Shown: positions 1 to 8,727 of the stretch, piece after piece | Layout of the letters: every line of letters begins with the position of its first letter | Position numbering within the stretch: position 1 is the stretch's first letter | DNA from: Dyadobacter psychrotolerans | Lineage (GTDB): Bacteria > Bacteroidota > Bacteroidia > Cytophagales > Spirosomataceae | Direction of reading: 5' to 3' | Assembly (NCBI RefSeq): GCF_004349265.1 | Contig: NZ_SMFL01000008.1 | Coordinates: 1-64,000 of the forward strand | DNA: 64,000 bases | The notes under the pieces: model-generated | What the model was told of the DNA's origin: nothing | Seen by the model: only the letters and a program-made list of their open reading frames with translations | Databases searched by the model: none | Made by a program: the position numbers and the translations under genes

Positions 1-77
1 CGACGTTGATAGGCTGCAGGTGTATGTATAGAAATATATTCAGCCGAGCAGTACTAATTACCCAACAGCTTGCACAT
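1..77 (+). rRNA. rrl: 23S rRNA, 3' end only (partial)
   Basis: The first ~77 bases match the conserved 3' terminus of bacterial 23S rRNA: a GTTGATAGGCTG block, then the GCAGTACTAATTA block near position 49 that precedes the last ~17 bases of the molecule. The gene begins outside the window. The exact 3' end is set by comparison with the E. coli end and is uncertain by about 10 bases. A spacer of about 100 bases leads to the 5S gene, as in an rrn operon. Confidence 0.9.
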
Positions 78-180
78 TAAATCTCTTTATTTTATCTCTT
101 CTACTTCCAATATGACATGAAATTCAATGTTAATCATTGAAACTCAAAAGACATTGTTGATAAACCAACAGAAAATCTTG

Positions 181-290
181 TTGGTGGCTATTGGCCTGGT
201 GTTCACCTCTTCCCATCCCGAACAGAGAAGTTAAGCCCAGAACCGCCGATGATACTTGGGTCAAACCTGGTAAAGTAGGTAGCCGCCACA
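181..290 (+). rRNA. rrf: 5S rRNA
   Basis: The sequence contains the hallmark 5S block CCCATCCCGAACAGAGAAG followed by TTAAGCCC. The ends TGGTGGC (182-188) and GCCGCCA (282-288) pair to close helix I. The length of about 110 nt and the position just after 23S fit the end of an rRNA operon. Confidence 0.95.
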
Positions 291-305
291 ATACTATTAC
301 AAATC

Positions 306-333
306 AAGCCATCCTGAAAAGGGTGGCTTTTTT
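306..333 (+). terminator. Intrinsic terminator after 5S rRNA
   Basis: AAGCCATCC and GGGTGGCTT form a stem around a TGAAAA loop, followed by a run of six T. It lies 16 bases after the 5S gene and probably ends the rrn transcript, so the downstream tRNA may have its own promoter. Confidence 0.8.
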
Positions 334-387
334 GCTTTAAGTAGAGACCCTAAGTTTTATATTAATAGAAATAGGGTTTATTTTCTT

Positions 388-462
<75 letters not shown>

Positions 463-474
463 ACTATTGAAACA

Positions 475-533
475 GGGAAGAAATCTGGTTTGGGACCATA
501 GGGTGCCGGCTGGCGTTCGAATCCTGTTTCCCA
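475..533 (+). pseudogene. Decayed partial copy of tRNA-Pro
   Basis: Thirteen bases after the tRNA-Pro gene, 483-498 repeats the anticodon arm exactly (ATCTGGTTTGGGACCA) and 515-527 repeats the T-arm block (GTTCGAATCCTGT). The D arm is missing and about 5 extra bases sit between the anticodon and T arms, so it cannot fold as a normal tRNA. A short GGGAA/TTCCC outer pairing survives. It is either a decaying tandem duplication or a scar from a tRNA-targeting integrase. Confidence 0.7.
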
Positions 534-538
534 AAAGA

Positions 539-584
539 AAAAGAGTCAAACAACAGTCGAATCTGTTTTTTGATTCTTTTTTTA
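539..584 (+). terminator. Intrinsic terminator after tRNA-Pro
   Basis: An imperfect inverted repeat pairs AAGAGTCAAACAACAG with CTGTTTTTTGATTCTT around TCGAAT, followed by a T-run. It ends the tRNA-Pro transcript after the pseudo-tRNA. Confidence 0.65.
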
Positions 585-623
585 TTATAGCTATAAGTAA
601 GTTCTGTTATGGTTTAGGTAAAT

Positions 624-797
624 CTATTTGAGCTTCTCCAAATCTGCATAACCCGGAAAGGCATTCGCTTTAATAGCTTTTTGCAGGTTTATCTGGAACG
701 TCAGATTCAGGCCTTTTTTCGTTTTCCAAAGGACGGCGTAATTTCCCGAAAGTACCAAACCAAATTTTACCTCTTTTTGTTTTTCTGTCTCCTTTTC
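624..797 (-). pseudogene. 3' gene remnant, unrecognised protein
   Basis: The minus strand of the otherwise empty stretch 585-906 is open for 57 codons before a stop. The peptide contains VKFGLVLSGNYAVLWK and ends AFPGYADLEKLK. It has mixed polar and hydrophobic composition like real coding sequence. An in-frame TGA sits immediately upstream (798-800) and there is no start codon, so it looks like the tail of a lost gene. I do not recognise the family. It could be chance. Nothing else is visible in this 320-base gap. Confidence 0.35.
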
Positions 798-906
798 TCA
801 TTCTACAAGTTTTTAGGATTGTAAAAAAAAATAGAAGACAAAATAATGAGCGTCACAAAATTGTACAGTCCAAAACAGAATTTTTTATTCTTTTGTAGAT
901 GATACC

Positions 907-1986
907 TTATTGTACCGACAAATCCATACCAAGATAAGCTGAATACTTTTTTGCAGCGATTTCAATTTGGTTCAATGTGGTTTTGCTGAACTTCGTAAAA
1001 GGCAGTAGTGCGAGTAATATCTTCTCCTTTGTTAAGGTTCTTCTCCAAAGTCCTTCAATCTTACCATTAATTACAATGGTCGGCATAAACATCCCATTAT
1101 TTCCGGGGACGATTTTGGGCAGATGTATGTGGTCAACAACCAAAGTACGGTCGGTATAACCCAGCATATATTCATCAAAACCGGGTAGCAAATGAACTGA
1201 CGGGCGGGAAGTATTTACCAGGTCCGGTAGAGAACGTTCCATCCAATAGGTTTTTTGATCAATAATAAAAGATTCAAGCTGATCAAGTACAGAGTTTAGT
1301 CCTTCTTTCGCATCGGTTACTTTTAATCCGGTCCACCAGATGAAGTCCTGCAGTGTCGCCGGGCCATGACTTTTAAAATACTTTAAGGCAATTTCCGCCA
1401 ATGCTTCTTCTCTTGACAACTTCTTTGAAACAGGTATCCATTCATCTAAAAGTACATAAGTAGCCTGTTTGTCGTTATGTATTCCATGGCATAACAACTG
1501 CTTTTGTGCTAAATAATTTATGATATGAATGCCTCTCTGGCCAGTTGTAGAAATAGCATTGCTTTCCAGTAAGGCATAAAGCTCACTTCGCATAAGCTGT
1601 TTTCCGCCTTGCAGTTCTTTGGATAAAAGATCATAACTTTTGTTAAAAATACTATCATCCAATTCCAATTGACGATACCGGCCGGCAGCTCCTTTTATGA
1701 TCCGTGGTGTAAGTAAAGTAAGCATCCAGTGGACAACTTCCGAAGCAATAAAGTGAAGCGTTCCCCGCATAGGCCAGGTCCTAACGACAGATCTTTCTGA
1801 TATTGCTTTATCAATATCTTCTTCAGAATGAGCTGGAGCGCGAAGACCCAAAGACCATTTGGCCCCGGCGTAGTCCTGAGCCTGTACAGCACCAAGCCAC
1901 GAGACCACATCTTTAACTTTTTTAAAAGGGTGGTGGAAGATTAGCTGATTATGAAGCCGGAGATTGACTAAATCGTTTATTTTCAT
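907..1986 (-). CDS. AlkZ-like winged-helix DNA glycosylase (HTH_42 family)
   Basis: This 359-residue protein is recognised as a member of the HTH_42/AlkZ-YcaQ superfamily of winged-helix DNA glycosylases, which remove bulky alkyl adducts or unhook interstrand crosslinks. The N-terminal block LGAVQAQDYAGAKWSLGLR carries a Gln-Ala-Gln triad (residues 35-37 from the chosen start). That is the Q-x-Q arrangement of the AlkZ-like branch rather than the Q-x-D of the YcaQ branch. The block RTWPMRGTLHF and the C-terminal GFDEYMLGY (usual sites of family conservation) are also present. ATG at 1986 is preferred over a TTG 18 bases upstream because homologues begin close to the R-x-x-N-Q helix. It lies 46 bases downstream of ispD on the same strand. 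The substrate is unknown. Confidence 0.8.
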   Translation of the reverse strand: MKINDLVNLRLHNQLIFHHPFKKVKDVVSWLGAVQAQDYAGAKWSLGLRAPAHSEEDIDKAISERSVVRTWPMRGTLHFIASEVVHWMLTLLTPRIIKGAAGRYRQLELDDSIFNKSYDLLSKELQGGKQLMRSELYALLESNAISTTGQRGIHIINYLAQKQLLCHGIHNDKQATYVLLDEWIPVSKKLSREEALAEIALKYFKSHGPATLQDFIWWTGLKVTDAKEGLNSVLDQLESFIIDQKTYWMERSLPDLVNTSRPSVHLLPGFDEYMLGYTDRTLVVDHIHLPKIVPGNNGMFMPTIVINGKIEGLWRRTLTKEKILLALLPFTKFSKTTLNQIEIAAKKYSAYLGMDLSVQ

Positions 1987-2032
1987 ATTCTGACATAAGT
2001 CCAATTTACTCAGGGTATTTGAAATACCTGTT

Positions 2033-2710
2033 TTAAGTATTCTTTATGAGGTAAATTTCTGCCCAGCGCAGATCTTCCGGGGTAGTGATTTTAATATTTT
2101 CATAAGCGCCTTCTATCAGATGAATAGAATATCCGGCTGATTCCAACACACTGGCACAATCCGTAAATGTTGGTTGATAGGATTGAGAAAAAGCAGTTCG
2201 CATCCAGTCCAGACGGAAAGTTTGGGGTGTCTGTACCAACCGATAAGAACTTCTATCGAGTGCAGTATTTTTACCTTCTGCACTGATTTGCCGTAGGGAA
2301 TCTTTCATTGCGACTGCCGTAACCGCAGTTCCGGAGATAAGCGCTGTTGTAAAGCTGTTTTTTATAATCTCTGTGCTGATTACCGGGCGCACTCCGTCGT
2401 GGACAGCGACTAATCCTTCTTCTCCGCTTATATGGCCTAAACCGTTCTTTACTGAATCAAAACGTGTTTCACCACCCACCACCAACTGATGATCTGTTTC
2501 AAACCCGTATTCCATGCAGAGCTCTTTCCAAGACGTTAATTGTTCTTTAGGAAGTACTACGTTAATAAATATATTGGACGAATAACTTTTAAATGCATTG
2601 ATTGTGTGCATCAGTATTGGAAGTCCGTTCACAGCAATAAACTGCTTAGGGATGTTGCTCTTCATCCTGCTTCCGGATCCGCCTGCAACTATGATCACAT
2701 ATTCCTGCAT
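2033..2710 (-). CDS. ispD: 2-C-methyl-D-erythritol 4-phosphate cytidylyltransferase
   Basis: IspD transfers CMP to methylerythritol phosphate in the MEP isoprenoid pathway. The protein starts with the nucleotide-binding block VIIVAGGSGSRM and the following K-x-x-IPKQF, and has the family blocks VHDGVRPV and VQTPQTF. Its ~225 residues are typical of monofunctional IspD. The start is ATG 2710; an in-frame GTG 33 bases further up would add an unlikely leader. It lies 97 bases downstream of queA on the same strand, possibly in one transcript. The adjacent pathway gene ispF is not in the window. Confidence 0.95.
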   Translation of the reverse strand: MQEYVIIVAGGSGSRMKSNIPKQFIAVNGLPILMHTINAFKSYSSNIFINVVLPKEQLTSWKELCMEYGFETDHQLVVGGETRFDSVKNGLGHISGEEGLVAVHDGVRPVISTEIIKNSFTTALISGTAVTAVAMKDSLRQISAEGKNTALDRSSYRLVQTPQTFRLDWMRTAFSQSYQPTFTDCASVLESAGYSIHLIEGAYENIKITTPEDLRWAEIYLIKNT

Positions 2711-2807
2711 AGAAGTTGTGTTAAATGATATAAAAAAAGTCACTTACTTTCAGGAGCGTTTTACATGCCTGGTGGTAAGTGACAAAAATATATTTTTAAA
2801 ACGATTT

Positions 2808-3857
2808 TCAGATGATCAGCATCGCATCACCATAGGTGAAGAATTTGTATTTTTCTTTAATCGCCATTTCGTAAGCTTTCATAACCAAGTCAAATCCCCC
2901 GAAGGCACATGCCGACATCAGCAGAATGGATTCAGGTAACTGGAAGTTAGACAACATTGCGTTAGCTATTTTGAAATCGTAAGGAGGGAAAACAAATTTA
3001 TCTGTCCAGCCTTCAACTGCCTTTAAATGGCCGCTCGCAGAAACAGATGATTCAATTGCCTTCAATGATGTAGTTCCAACTGCACAAACACGTTTTTTTG
3101 CATCAATAGAAGCATTAACAATATCGGCGCTGGCCTGTGAAATCCTGTAATTTTCAGAATCTGTTTTGTGTTTGGTTAAATCTTCCACGTCTACTGTACG
3201 GAAAGTACCAAGACCCACGTGAAGTGTAACCGGAGCAAAGTTCACACCTTTAATTTCAAGGCGTTTCATCATTGCTTTTGTAAAATGAAGACCGGCTGTT
3301 GGTGCTGCAACCGCTCCAACGTGCTCAGCAAAAATAGTCTGAAAACGTTCACGGTCAGCAGTTTCAACCTTACGACGGGAAATAATTTCCGGAGGAAGCG
3401 GTGTTTCGCCAAGTTCATCCACCAGTTTCATAAATTCATCGTTATTACCATCATACAAAAAGCGGATAGTACGTCCACGGGAAGTAGTATTATCGATTAC
3501 CTCAGCAACCAGGTCGCTATCGCCAAAATATAATTTATTACCAACACGGATTTTACGGGCAGGATCTACCAAAACGTCCCATAAACGCATTTCCCTGTTG
3601 AGTTCTCTCAAAAGAAAAACTTCAATTTTTGCACCGGTTTTTTCTTTCTGACCATAAAGGCGGGCAGGGAAAACTTTGGTATCATTGATTGCCATTGTGT
3701 CGCCGTCATCAAAATAATTGATCAGATCGGCAAACATTTTATGTTCAATTTCTCCTGTTTTACGGTTTACAACCATAAGGCGTGATTCGCCGCGGTCGGA
3801 TGGGTGAAGTGCAATAAGACTTTGAGGTAAGTCAAACTTAAATTCGGATAGCTTCAT
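2808..3857 (-). CDS. queA: S-adenosylmethionine:tRNA ribosyltransferase-isomerase
   Basis: QueA transfers and isomerises the ribosyl group of SAM onto 7-aminomethyl-7-deazaguanine in tRNA to give epoxyqueuosine. The 349-residue protein has the family N-terminus [20 protein letters not shown] and the blocks [20 protein letters not shown] and [11 protein letters not shown] expected in full-length QueA. It starts with ATG 3857 and precedes ispD. The 266-base gap to the upstream biotin carboxylase gene is AT-rich and probably holds its promoter. Confidence 0.95.
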   Translation of the reverse strand: MKLSEFKFDLPQSLIALHPSDRGESRLMVVNRKTGEIEHKMFADLINYFDDGDTMAINDTKVFPARLYGQKEKTGAKIEVFLLRELNREMRLWDVLVDPARKIRVGNKLYFGDSDLVAEVIDNTTSRGRTIRFLYDGNNDEFMKLVDELGETPLPPEIISRRKVETADRERFQTIFAEHVGAVAAPTAGLHFTKAMMKRLEIKGVNFAPVTLHVGLGTFRTVDVEDLTKHKTDSENYRISQASADIVNASIDAKKRVCAVGTTSLKAIESSVSASGHLKAVEGWTDKFVFPPYDFKIANAMLSNFQLPESILLMSACAFGGFDLVMKAYEMAIKEKYKFFTYGDAMLII

Positions 3858-4123
3858 AGCTGATTATTCAGTGAAAGTCGATAGTCGTTCAGACCTTGGG
3901 GCGGCCAAATGTGACAGTTATATTGGTATTATCAAGTAATCTGTTTAAACAAAAAAATAAGATTCAAATGACCGTATTGCACAATACAACAAGAACAAAT
4001 ATCAATTTGAATACTTTATTTCAATTTAATTTTTAACAAAATCACATAATTATCTGAATTTGCAAAAAATTAAGACCGCAAAAGTAGGAAAGTTTCGGAA
4101 AGAATCCTAAGGAATTGTTGGAT

Positions 4124-5629
4124 TTAGTTGCTGTTCAGCTTCCTCGCTCGCCATTTTGATACAATGGCAGCATCAGGTTCCATTTGAGTAGGCCTGGCTA
4201 TATCCCCCGCAGCAGAAATTTTGGCTGTCATGAATGCAGCAAGCTGCAAAATGTGGGTATCAGGTTGTTTCAGCAGATTTTTAGGAGTAAAAAATTGATT
4301 AACAAAATTGGTATCAAATGTTCCGTTTACAAACACTTCGTGCTGCATCACAAAACGGCAGAATTCAAGTGTTGTCTGAACACCTGAAATCTGATATTCG
4401 TCGATTGCCCTGGTCATCTTTGAAATTGCCTCTTCCCTGTTCTCGCCGTATGTAATCAGTTTTGCAATCATGGGATCATAATATATCGGGATCTCCATAC
4501 CTTGTTCAAAACCGTCATCAACGCGCACACCGTTGCCCTGAGGCCTTACGTAAGTTTCGAGCTTTCCCACATCCGGCAAAAAATTATTGGATGCATCTTC
4601 GGCATAAACGCGTACTTCGACGGCGTGGCCTTTGATGAATAAATCCTCCTGTCTGATAGCAAGCTGTTCTCCCTCTGCAATTTTAATCATCTGTCTCACC
4701 AAGTCTACCCCGGTAATCTGTTCTGTAACCGGATGCTCAACCTGAAGCCGGGTATTCATTTCCAAAAAGTAAAAATTACGGCGTTCGTCCATGATAAACT
4801 CAACGGTTCCGGCTCCGTAGTAACCGCATGAGCGGGCCACATCAATGGCACACCTGCCCATCGCTTCCCTGATTTCAGGAGTAACCGAAATTGATGGTGC
4901 CTCTTCTATTACTTTTTGGTGCCGTCTTTGTATAGAACATTCTCTTTCAAATAGATGAATAATGTTTCCATGCTGATCACCAAGTACTTGTATTTCGATA
5001 TGCTTTGGGGAAGTAATATATTTTTCGATAAAAACAGCTCCGTCTCCGAAAGAAGAAATCGCCTCGCTCACGGCACGATCCATTTGCTCATCAAATTCTG
5101 CTTCATTCTCCACAACCCGCATCCCTTTCCCGCCACCTCCTCCACTCGCTTTAATCAAAACAGGGTATCCGATGGAAGCAGCAACTACTTTTGCTTCCAC
5201 ACGGTCGGTTACTGCAGAAGAAGTGCCGGGAACCATGGGGATGTTATACTTTCCTGCTGCCTGTTTTGCAGCGAGTTTGTTGCCCATAATCTCAATGGCG
5301 TGTGCGGATGGTCCTATGAAGATCAGGCCGGCTTCTTTCACCTGTCCGGCGAAATCAGCATTTTCTGAGAGGAATCCGTAGCCGGGATGAATTGCATCCA
5401 CATTTAATTCCTTAGAAATTTTAATAATTTTATCAGCCCTCAAATAGGACTCAGCCGAAGGAGCAGGACCAATGCAAACAGCCTCGTCTGCATAGCGCAC
5501 ATGAAGCGACTTCCTATCGGCTTCACTAAAAATTGCAACCGTTGAAATGTTCATTTCACGCGCTGTACGCATTATTCTCAAAGCGATCTCCCCCCGGTTA
5601 GCAACCAGTATCTTTTTTATTAACGACAT
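4124..5629 (-). CDS. accC: Biotin carboxylase subunit of an acyl-CoA carboxylase
   Basis: This is the ATP-grasp biotin carboxylase that carboxylates the biotin carrier protein. The N-terminus KILVANRGEIALRIMRTARE, the glycine-rich ATP loop ASGGGGGKGMR (residues 161-171), ECSIQRRHQKVIEEAP and EMNTRLQVEHPVTE are all intact. At 501 residues it is about 50 longer than E. coli AccC. The extra C-terminus (after about residue 450) has no biotin-attachment Met-Lys-Met, so biotin is on another protein. This longer form is common for acetyl/propionyl-CoA carboxylases of Bacteroidota, so a propionyl-CoA role is possible. No carboxyltransferase or carrier gene is adjacent. Confidence 0.9.
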   Translation of the reverse strand: MSLIKKILVANRGEIALRIMRTAREMNISTVAIFSEADRKSLHVRYADEAVCIGPAPSAESYLRADKIIKISKELNVDAIHPGYGFLSENADFAGQVKEAGLIFIGPSAHAIEIMGNKLAAKQAAGKYNIPMVPGTSSAVTDRVEAKVVAASIGYPVLIKASGGGGGKGMRVVENEAEFDEQMDRAVSEAISSFGDGAVFIEKYITSPKHIEIQVLGDQHGNIIHLFERECSIQRRHQKVIEEAPSISVTPEIREAMGRCAIDVARSCGYYGAGTVEFIMDERRNFYFLEMNTRLQVEHPVTEQITGVDLVRQMIKIAEGEQLAIRQEDLFIKGHAVEVRVYAEDASNNFLPDVGKLETYVRPQGNGVRVDDGFEQGMEIPIYYDPMIAKLITYGENREEAISKMTRAIDEYQISGVQTTLEFCRFVMQHEVFVNGTFDTNFVNQFFTPKNLLKQPDTHILQLAAFMTAKISAAGDIARPTQMEPDAAIVSKWRARKLNSN

Positions 5630-5757
5630 GAAGAACAGAACGGATAGTGGTAAACTGTGGAATTTATGATTGCTATTTAAAGCAGTATTTTTTATTATTT
5701 TACTAACTTACGAACTGCTTGACGACGAAGTCATTATTAAGGTAATGTAATTTTTTT

Positions 5758-5765
5758 TATTTTTG
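5758..5765 (+). promoter_or_regulatory. Candidate -7 box for the serine palmitoyltransferase gene
   Basis: TATTTTTG matches the Bacteroidota -7 consensus TAnnTTTG and lies 50 bases upstream of the GTG start. No convincing TTG is found at the expected -33 spacing, so the call rests on the -7 box and its position in the divergent intergenic region. Confidence 0.35.
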
Positions 5766-5815
5766 CATTTATCTAACATATATAATCATTGGTTACCCAT
5801 ATAAATTAGAAGCGA

Positions 5816-7087
5816 GTGGATATTTTTGAGAAACTGCAAAACAACTCCGGGCCTATCGGCAATCCTGCCAAAATGCTGAACAGCCATCACTATTTTTCAT
5901 TTCCGATGCTTGAAGGCGAGCTGGGGCCGCGTATGCGTTTTATGGGACGGGAAGTGCTGAACTGGAGTCTGAATAACTATCTGGGGCTGGCCAACCATCC
6001 TGAGGTAAGAAAAGCGGATGCTGATGCAGCAGCGAAATGGGGGCTTGCCTATCCGATGGGAGCAAGGATGATGTCGGGAAATTCAACCCAGCATGAGGAG
6101 TTTGAAAAGGAACTGGCTGAATTTGTAGGAAAAAAAGATTCTTTCCTTTTAAACTACGGTTATCAGGGAATTATGTCAGCCATTGAATGTATCTGTGATT
6201 ACCGCGACGTAATTGTTTATGACGCAGAGTCTCATGCATGTATCATTGACGGAATCAGGCTGCACAAAGCAAAATTGGGCGAATACTACAAGTTTAACCA
6301 TAACGATATGGAGAGCCTGGAGAAAAACCTGAAACGTGCAACCAAACTGGCCAATGAAAAGGGCGGAGGCGTATTGGTAATTACAGAAGGCGTCTTCGGA
6401 ATGTCCGGCAAGGTTGGTAATCTTAAAGCCATTGCTGAACTTAAACAAAAATATGAGTTCCGTTTACTTGTTGATGACGCCCACGGCTTTGGTACAATGG
6501 GAGAAACCGGTGCCGGCGTAGGTGAGATGCTTGGGGTGCAAAAAGAAATTGATCTTTATTTTTCAACGTTTGCAAAATCCATGGCGGCCATCGGAGGTTT
6601 TATTGCTTCCGACGATCCTGAGATTATCATGTACCTGAAATACAACATGCGGTCCCAGACTTATGCCAAAGCTTTGCCTATGCCTTATGTTGAGGCAGGA
6701 CGGAAACGTTTGGAAATATTAAAATCAAATCCGGAACTGAGAACAAAACTTTGGGAAAACGTAGCAGCAATGCAGAATGGTCTGCGGAGTCGTGGTTTTA
6801 ACATCGGTTCAACAGAATCACCGGTAACGCCTGTATTTTTACACAGCGAAGGCGGGGTGCCCGAAGTAACACGCATGGTTCGTGACCTCCGTGAGAACAT
6901 GGGTGTTTTCTGTTCAATCGTTGTTTACCCGGTAGTGCCTAAGGGGCAGATTATGCTTCGTATCATCCCAACAGCTTCGCATACGCTGGAAGATGTTGAA
7001 TATACATTGAATGCATTTACTACCCTGGCAGATAAATTAAAGAACCGGGTGTATCAAATTGAAGATGTGCAGGAGGTTGTTGAATAG
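5816..7087 (+). CDS. spt: Serine palmitoyltransferase (alpha-oxoamine synthase family)
   Basis: This PLP enzyme of the alpha-oxoamine synthase family most likely condenses serine with a fatty acyl-CoA to start sphingolipid synthesis, a known trait of Bacteroidota. The 423-residue protein has the substrate-stacking His140 in DAESHACIIDG, Asp220/His223 in VDDAHGFG for the cofactor ring, and the Schiff-base Lys254 in STFAKSMAAIGG. The AAIGG context resembles bacterial serine palmitoyltransferase more than the glycine- or threonine-using members (KBL, BioF). The start is GTG 5816, since no in-frame ATG precedes the conserved N-terminus. It is divergent from accC and followed by a terminator. A neighbouring acyl carrier protein gene is absent. 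Confidence 0.85.
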   Translation: MDIFEKLQNNSGPIGNPAKMLNSHHYFSFPMLEGELGPRMRFMGREVLNWSLNNYLGLANHPEVRKADADAAAKWGLAYPMGARMMSGNSTQHEEFEKELAEFVGKKDSFLLNYGYQGIMSAIECICDYRDVIVYDAESHACIIDGIRLHKAKLGEYYKFNHNDMESLEKNLKRATKLANEKGGGVLVITEGVFGMSGKVGNLKAIAELKQKYEFRLLVDDAHGFGTMGETGAGVGEMLGVQKEIDLYFSTFAKSMAAIGGFIASDDPEIIMYLKYNMRSQTYAKALPMPYVEAGRKRLEILKSNPELRTKLWENVAAMQNGLRSRGFNIGSTESPVTPVFLHSEGGVPEVTRMVRDLRENMGVFCSIVVYPVVPKGQIMLRIIPTASHTLEDVEYTLNAFTTLADKLKNRVYQIEDVQEVVE

Positions 7088-7111
7088 ATAAAATATGCAT
7101 TTTTTGCGTTC

Positions 7112-7145
7112 AAGAGGCATTTTGAAAAAAATGTCTCTTTTTTTG
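7112..7145 (+). terminator. Intrinsic terminator of the serine palmitoyltransferase gene
   Basis: AAGAGGCATTTT and AAATGTCTCTT can pair around a short A-rich loop, followed by TTTTTTG. It lies 25 bases after the stop codon. Confidence 0.65.
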
Positions 7146-7252
7146 TGTTTTTTCTAAATAAATATTTTTATTTTAAACATCTGATTATTAAGTAGTTGTA
7201 AAAATATCAAAATTAAATTGCATTATAGAAGTGTTTTTTTTTGTTTTTTGGA

Positions 7253-7282
7253 TTGCGGTAATGTTTTTAATTACTAAATTTC
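7253..7282 (+). promoter_or_regulatory. Promoter of the histone H1-like gene
   Basis: TTG (7253-7255), 19 bases, then TAAATTTC (7275-7282) matches the Bacteroidota pattern TTG-N19-TAnnTTTG except for the last base. It predicts transcription from about 7289 and a leader of about 57 nt before the ATG at 7346. Confidence 0.5.
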
Positions 7283-7345
7283 GGGCAAAACATGCGTTTC
7301 TAGCCTGTTTTGGGCATTTTTAAACTAAAAAAACAAATAAAGAAC

Positions 7346-7525
7346 ATGGCACGATTTGATGAAGTAAAAGACTTGATTCTTTCCCTGGAAGGTGACTTTG
7401 ATAAGTTCTACAACAAGGAAAACCAGGCTGCTGGTACACGTGTACGTAAAGGCATGCAGGATCTGAAAACACTTGCTCAGGAAATACGTTCTGAAGTTCA
7501 GAACAAGAAAAACGCTGCAGAATAG
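7346..7525 (+). CDS. Histone H1-like small protein
   Basis: This 59-residue, charged, helical protein begins MARFDEVKDLILSLEGDFDKF and ends in a lysine-rich tail (EVQNKKNAAE). It is recognised as the short histone H1 (Hc1-like) family found throughout Bacteroidota. The family is presumed to bind DNA or act in nucleoid organisation, without a firmly established role. ATG 7346 is chosen because an upstream in-frame start at 7310 lies in the leader and would add a non-conserved 12 residues. The gene stands alone between a promoter and a strong terminator, which suggests high expression. Confidence 0.85.
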   Translation: MARFDEVKDLILSLEGDFDKFYNKENQAAGTRVRKGMQDLKTLAQEIRSEVQNKKNAAE

Positions 7526-7551
7526 TATTTTAAAGCACACCAAAATTTTGG

Positions 7552-7578
7552 GCCCGGTTCGTCAGAACCGGGCTTTCT
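7552..7578 (+). terminator. Intrinsic terminator, histone H1-like gene
   Basis: A perfect stem GCCCGGTTC/GAACCGGGC around GTCA is followed by a T-rich tail. It sits between this gene and the convergent MaoC gene, whose stop codon is at 7581, and may serve both. Confidence 0.85.
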
Positions 7579-7580
7579 GT

Positions 7581-7994
7581 TTAGAAAAGCTTTTCGTTGA
7601 TCATCGTTGCAATTCCCCTTGTCACTACCTTCTTAGTGTTAACATCAAAAATTTCGGTGGAAATTTCGGCAATGTGTTTCTCAGGTTGTATTGTCTTAAT
7701 TGTAAAAACAGCTTTATAATCGGTTTCAACAAACATAGGACGCAAAAACTCCAGGCTTTGCTTTAGGTAAATGGATCCAAATCCGGGGAATTGTGTTCCC
7801 AGTACTTTGGTAAATACTGTTGCTCCAAGCATACCATGGATAATTGGCCGCTTAAAATTAGTTGTGGCCGCATATTCAGCGTCCAGATGCAGCGGATTGT
7901 TATCGCCGGTCAGCTCTGCAAAGCGTACAACCTCATCCTGAGTAAACTTAAACAGATGCTCAAATGAGGAATTTACTACTGGTTCTATATTCAT
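7581..7994 (-). CDS. MaoC-like (R)-specific enoyl-CoA hydratase
   Basis: The 137-residue single hot-dog domain protein has the hydratase motif FAELTGDNNPLHLD, with catalytic Asp and His in the D-x(4)-H arrangement (about residues 31 and 36), and the follow-up RPIIHGMLGA. Such proteins hydrate trans-2-enoyl-CoA to (R)-3-hydroxyacyl-CoA, as PhaJ does. No PHA synthase is nearby, so a role in fatty acid turnover is only inferred. It begins with ATG 7994, 119 bases downstream of hpf on the same strand, with the hpf terminator between them. Confidence 0.85.
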   Translation of the reverse strand: MNIEPVVNSSFEHLFKFTQDEVVRFAELTGDNNPLHLDAEYAATTNFKRPIIHGMLGATVFTKVLGTQFPGFGSIYLKQSLEFLRPMFVETDYKAVFTIKTIQPEKHIAEISTEIFDVNTKKVVTRGIATMINEKLF

Positions 7995-8057
7995 AATTAT
8001 GTATTTCTTTTTTTCAAAAATCGTTTAAATATCGGTTTCCTGCAACCGAAGAGGTAC

Positions 8058-8091
8058 AAAAAAAGGGAAGTTGCCGCTCTGGCAACTTCCC
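8058..8091 (-). terminator. Intrinsic terminator of hpf
   Basis: On the minus strand GGGAAGTTGCC pairs perfectly with GGCAACTTCCC around AGAGC and is followed by seven T. It lies 23 bases after the hpf stop codon. Confidence 0.85.
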
Positions 8092-8113
8092 TTTCATATA
8101 TATGATATGAATA

Positions 8114-8497
8114 TTATTCTTCAGTTTCGTCGGCTATAACAGCGATGGAGGCTTCTTCATCATCCACTACTCCGTCAACAGGTTTGGCTGCCCTCGAAGC
8201 GCTGCGCTTGTCTTTAAATTTGATAACCTGCATTTTTAATGTATCTACTGCGAGGTCAGTTGCTTCTTCAAACGTTGTTCCTTTTTCCGTTACGAAAACG
8301 GTTCCTCCGGGTACGTAAAGTTTAACTTCTAAAAGTTTGGTATGTAATTTAGCGTTATCGCTCTTGTCTAATTTCAAAAATACCTCTCCACTTGTAATCC
8401 TGTCATAAAACGTATCGAGTTTATCCAGTTTCTGTTGGATAAATAATAATAATTTCGGATCAGCATCGAAGTGAATTGCTTGCATCTGCAGTCTCAT
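8114..8497 (-). CDS. hpf: Ribosome hibernation promoting factor (short form)
   Basis: The ~127-residue protein is a member of the HPF/RaiA (sigma-54 modulation protein) family. These occupy the tRNA and mRNA sites of the 30S subunit and silence ribosomes in stationary phase. The start MRLQMQAIHFDADPKLL, the central SGEVFLKLDK and VKLYVPGGTVFVTEKG, and TFEEATDLAVDTLKMQV give the usual beta-alpha-beta3-alpha plan. The C-terminal ~30 residues are acidic and probably disordered. The long-form dimerisation domain is absent. ATG 8497 is preferred to a GTG two codons upstream. It is followed by a strong terminator. Confidence 0.9.
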   Translation of the reverse strand: MRLQMQAIHFDADPKLLLFIQQKLDKLDTFYDRITSGEVFLKLDKSDNAKLHTKLLEVKLYVPGGTVFVTEKGTTFEEATDLAVDTLKMQVIKFKDKRSASRAAKPVDGVVDDEEASIAVIADETEE

Positions 8498-8727
8498 AAG
8501 CACTTAGGTTTAAGGTAAAACATTACTTTAAACCATTCGTCACAAAATTTATACCCGAAGATTGCGACGGTATGTATCAGGTCATGAAATAGTACAAACC
8601 GATGCATTTTCCGGCAACTGCCAGGACGAATGGTATATTAAATAAAGAAAATTAATACCTTAAAGTCAAGTGCGGGACGAGGTTTGTTTGAATTAATTCG
8701 TAACATTCAGCTGATGCACGTTTTAGC

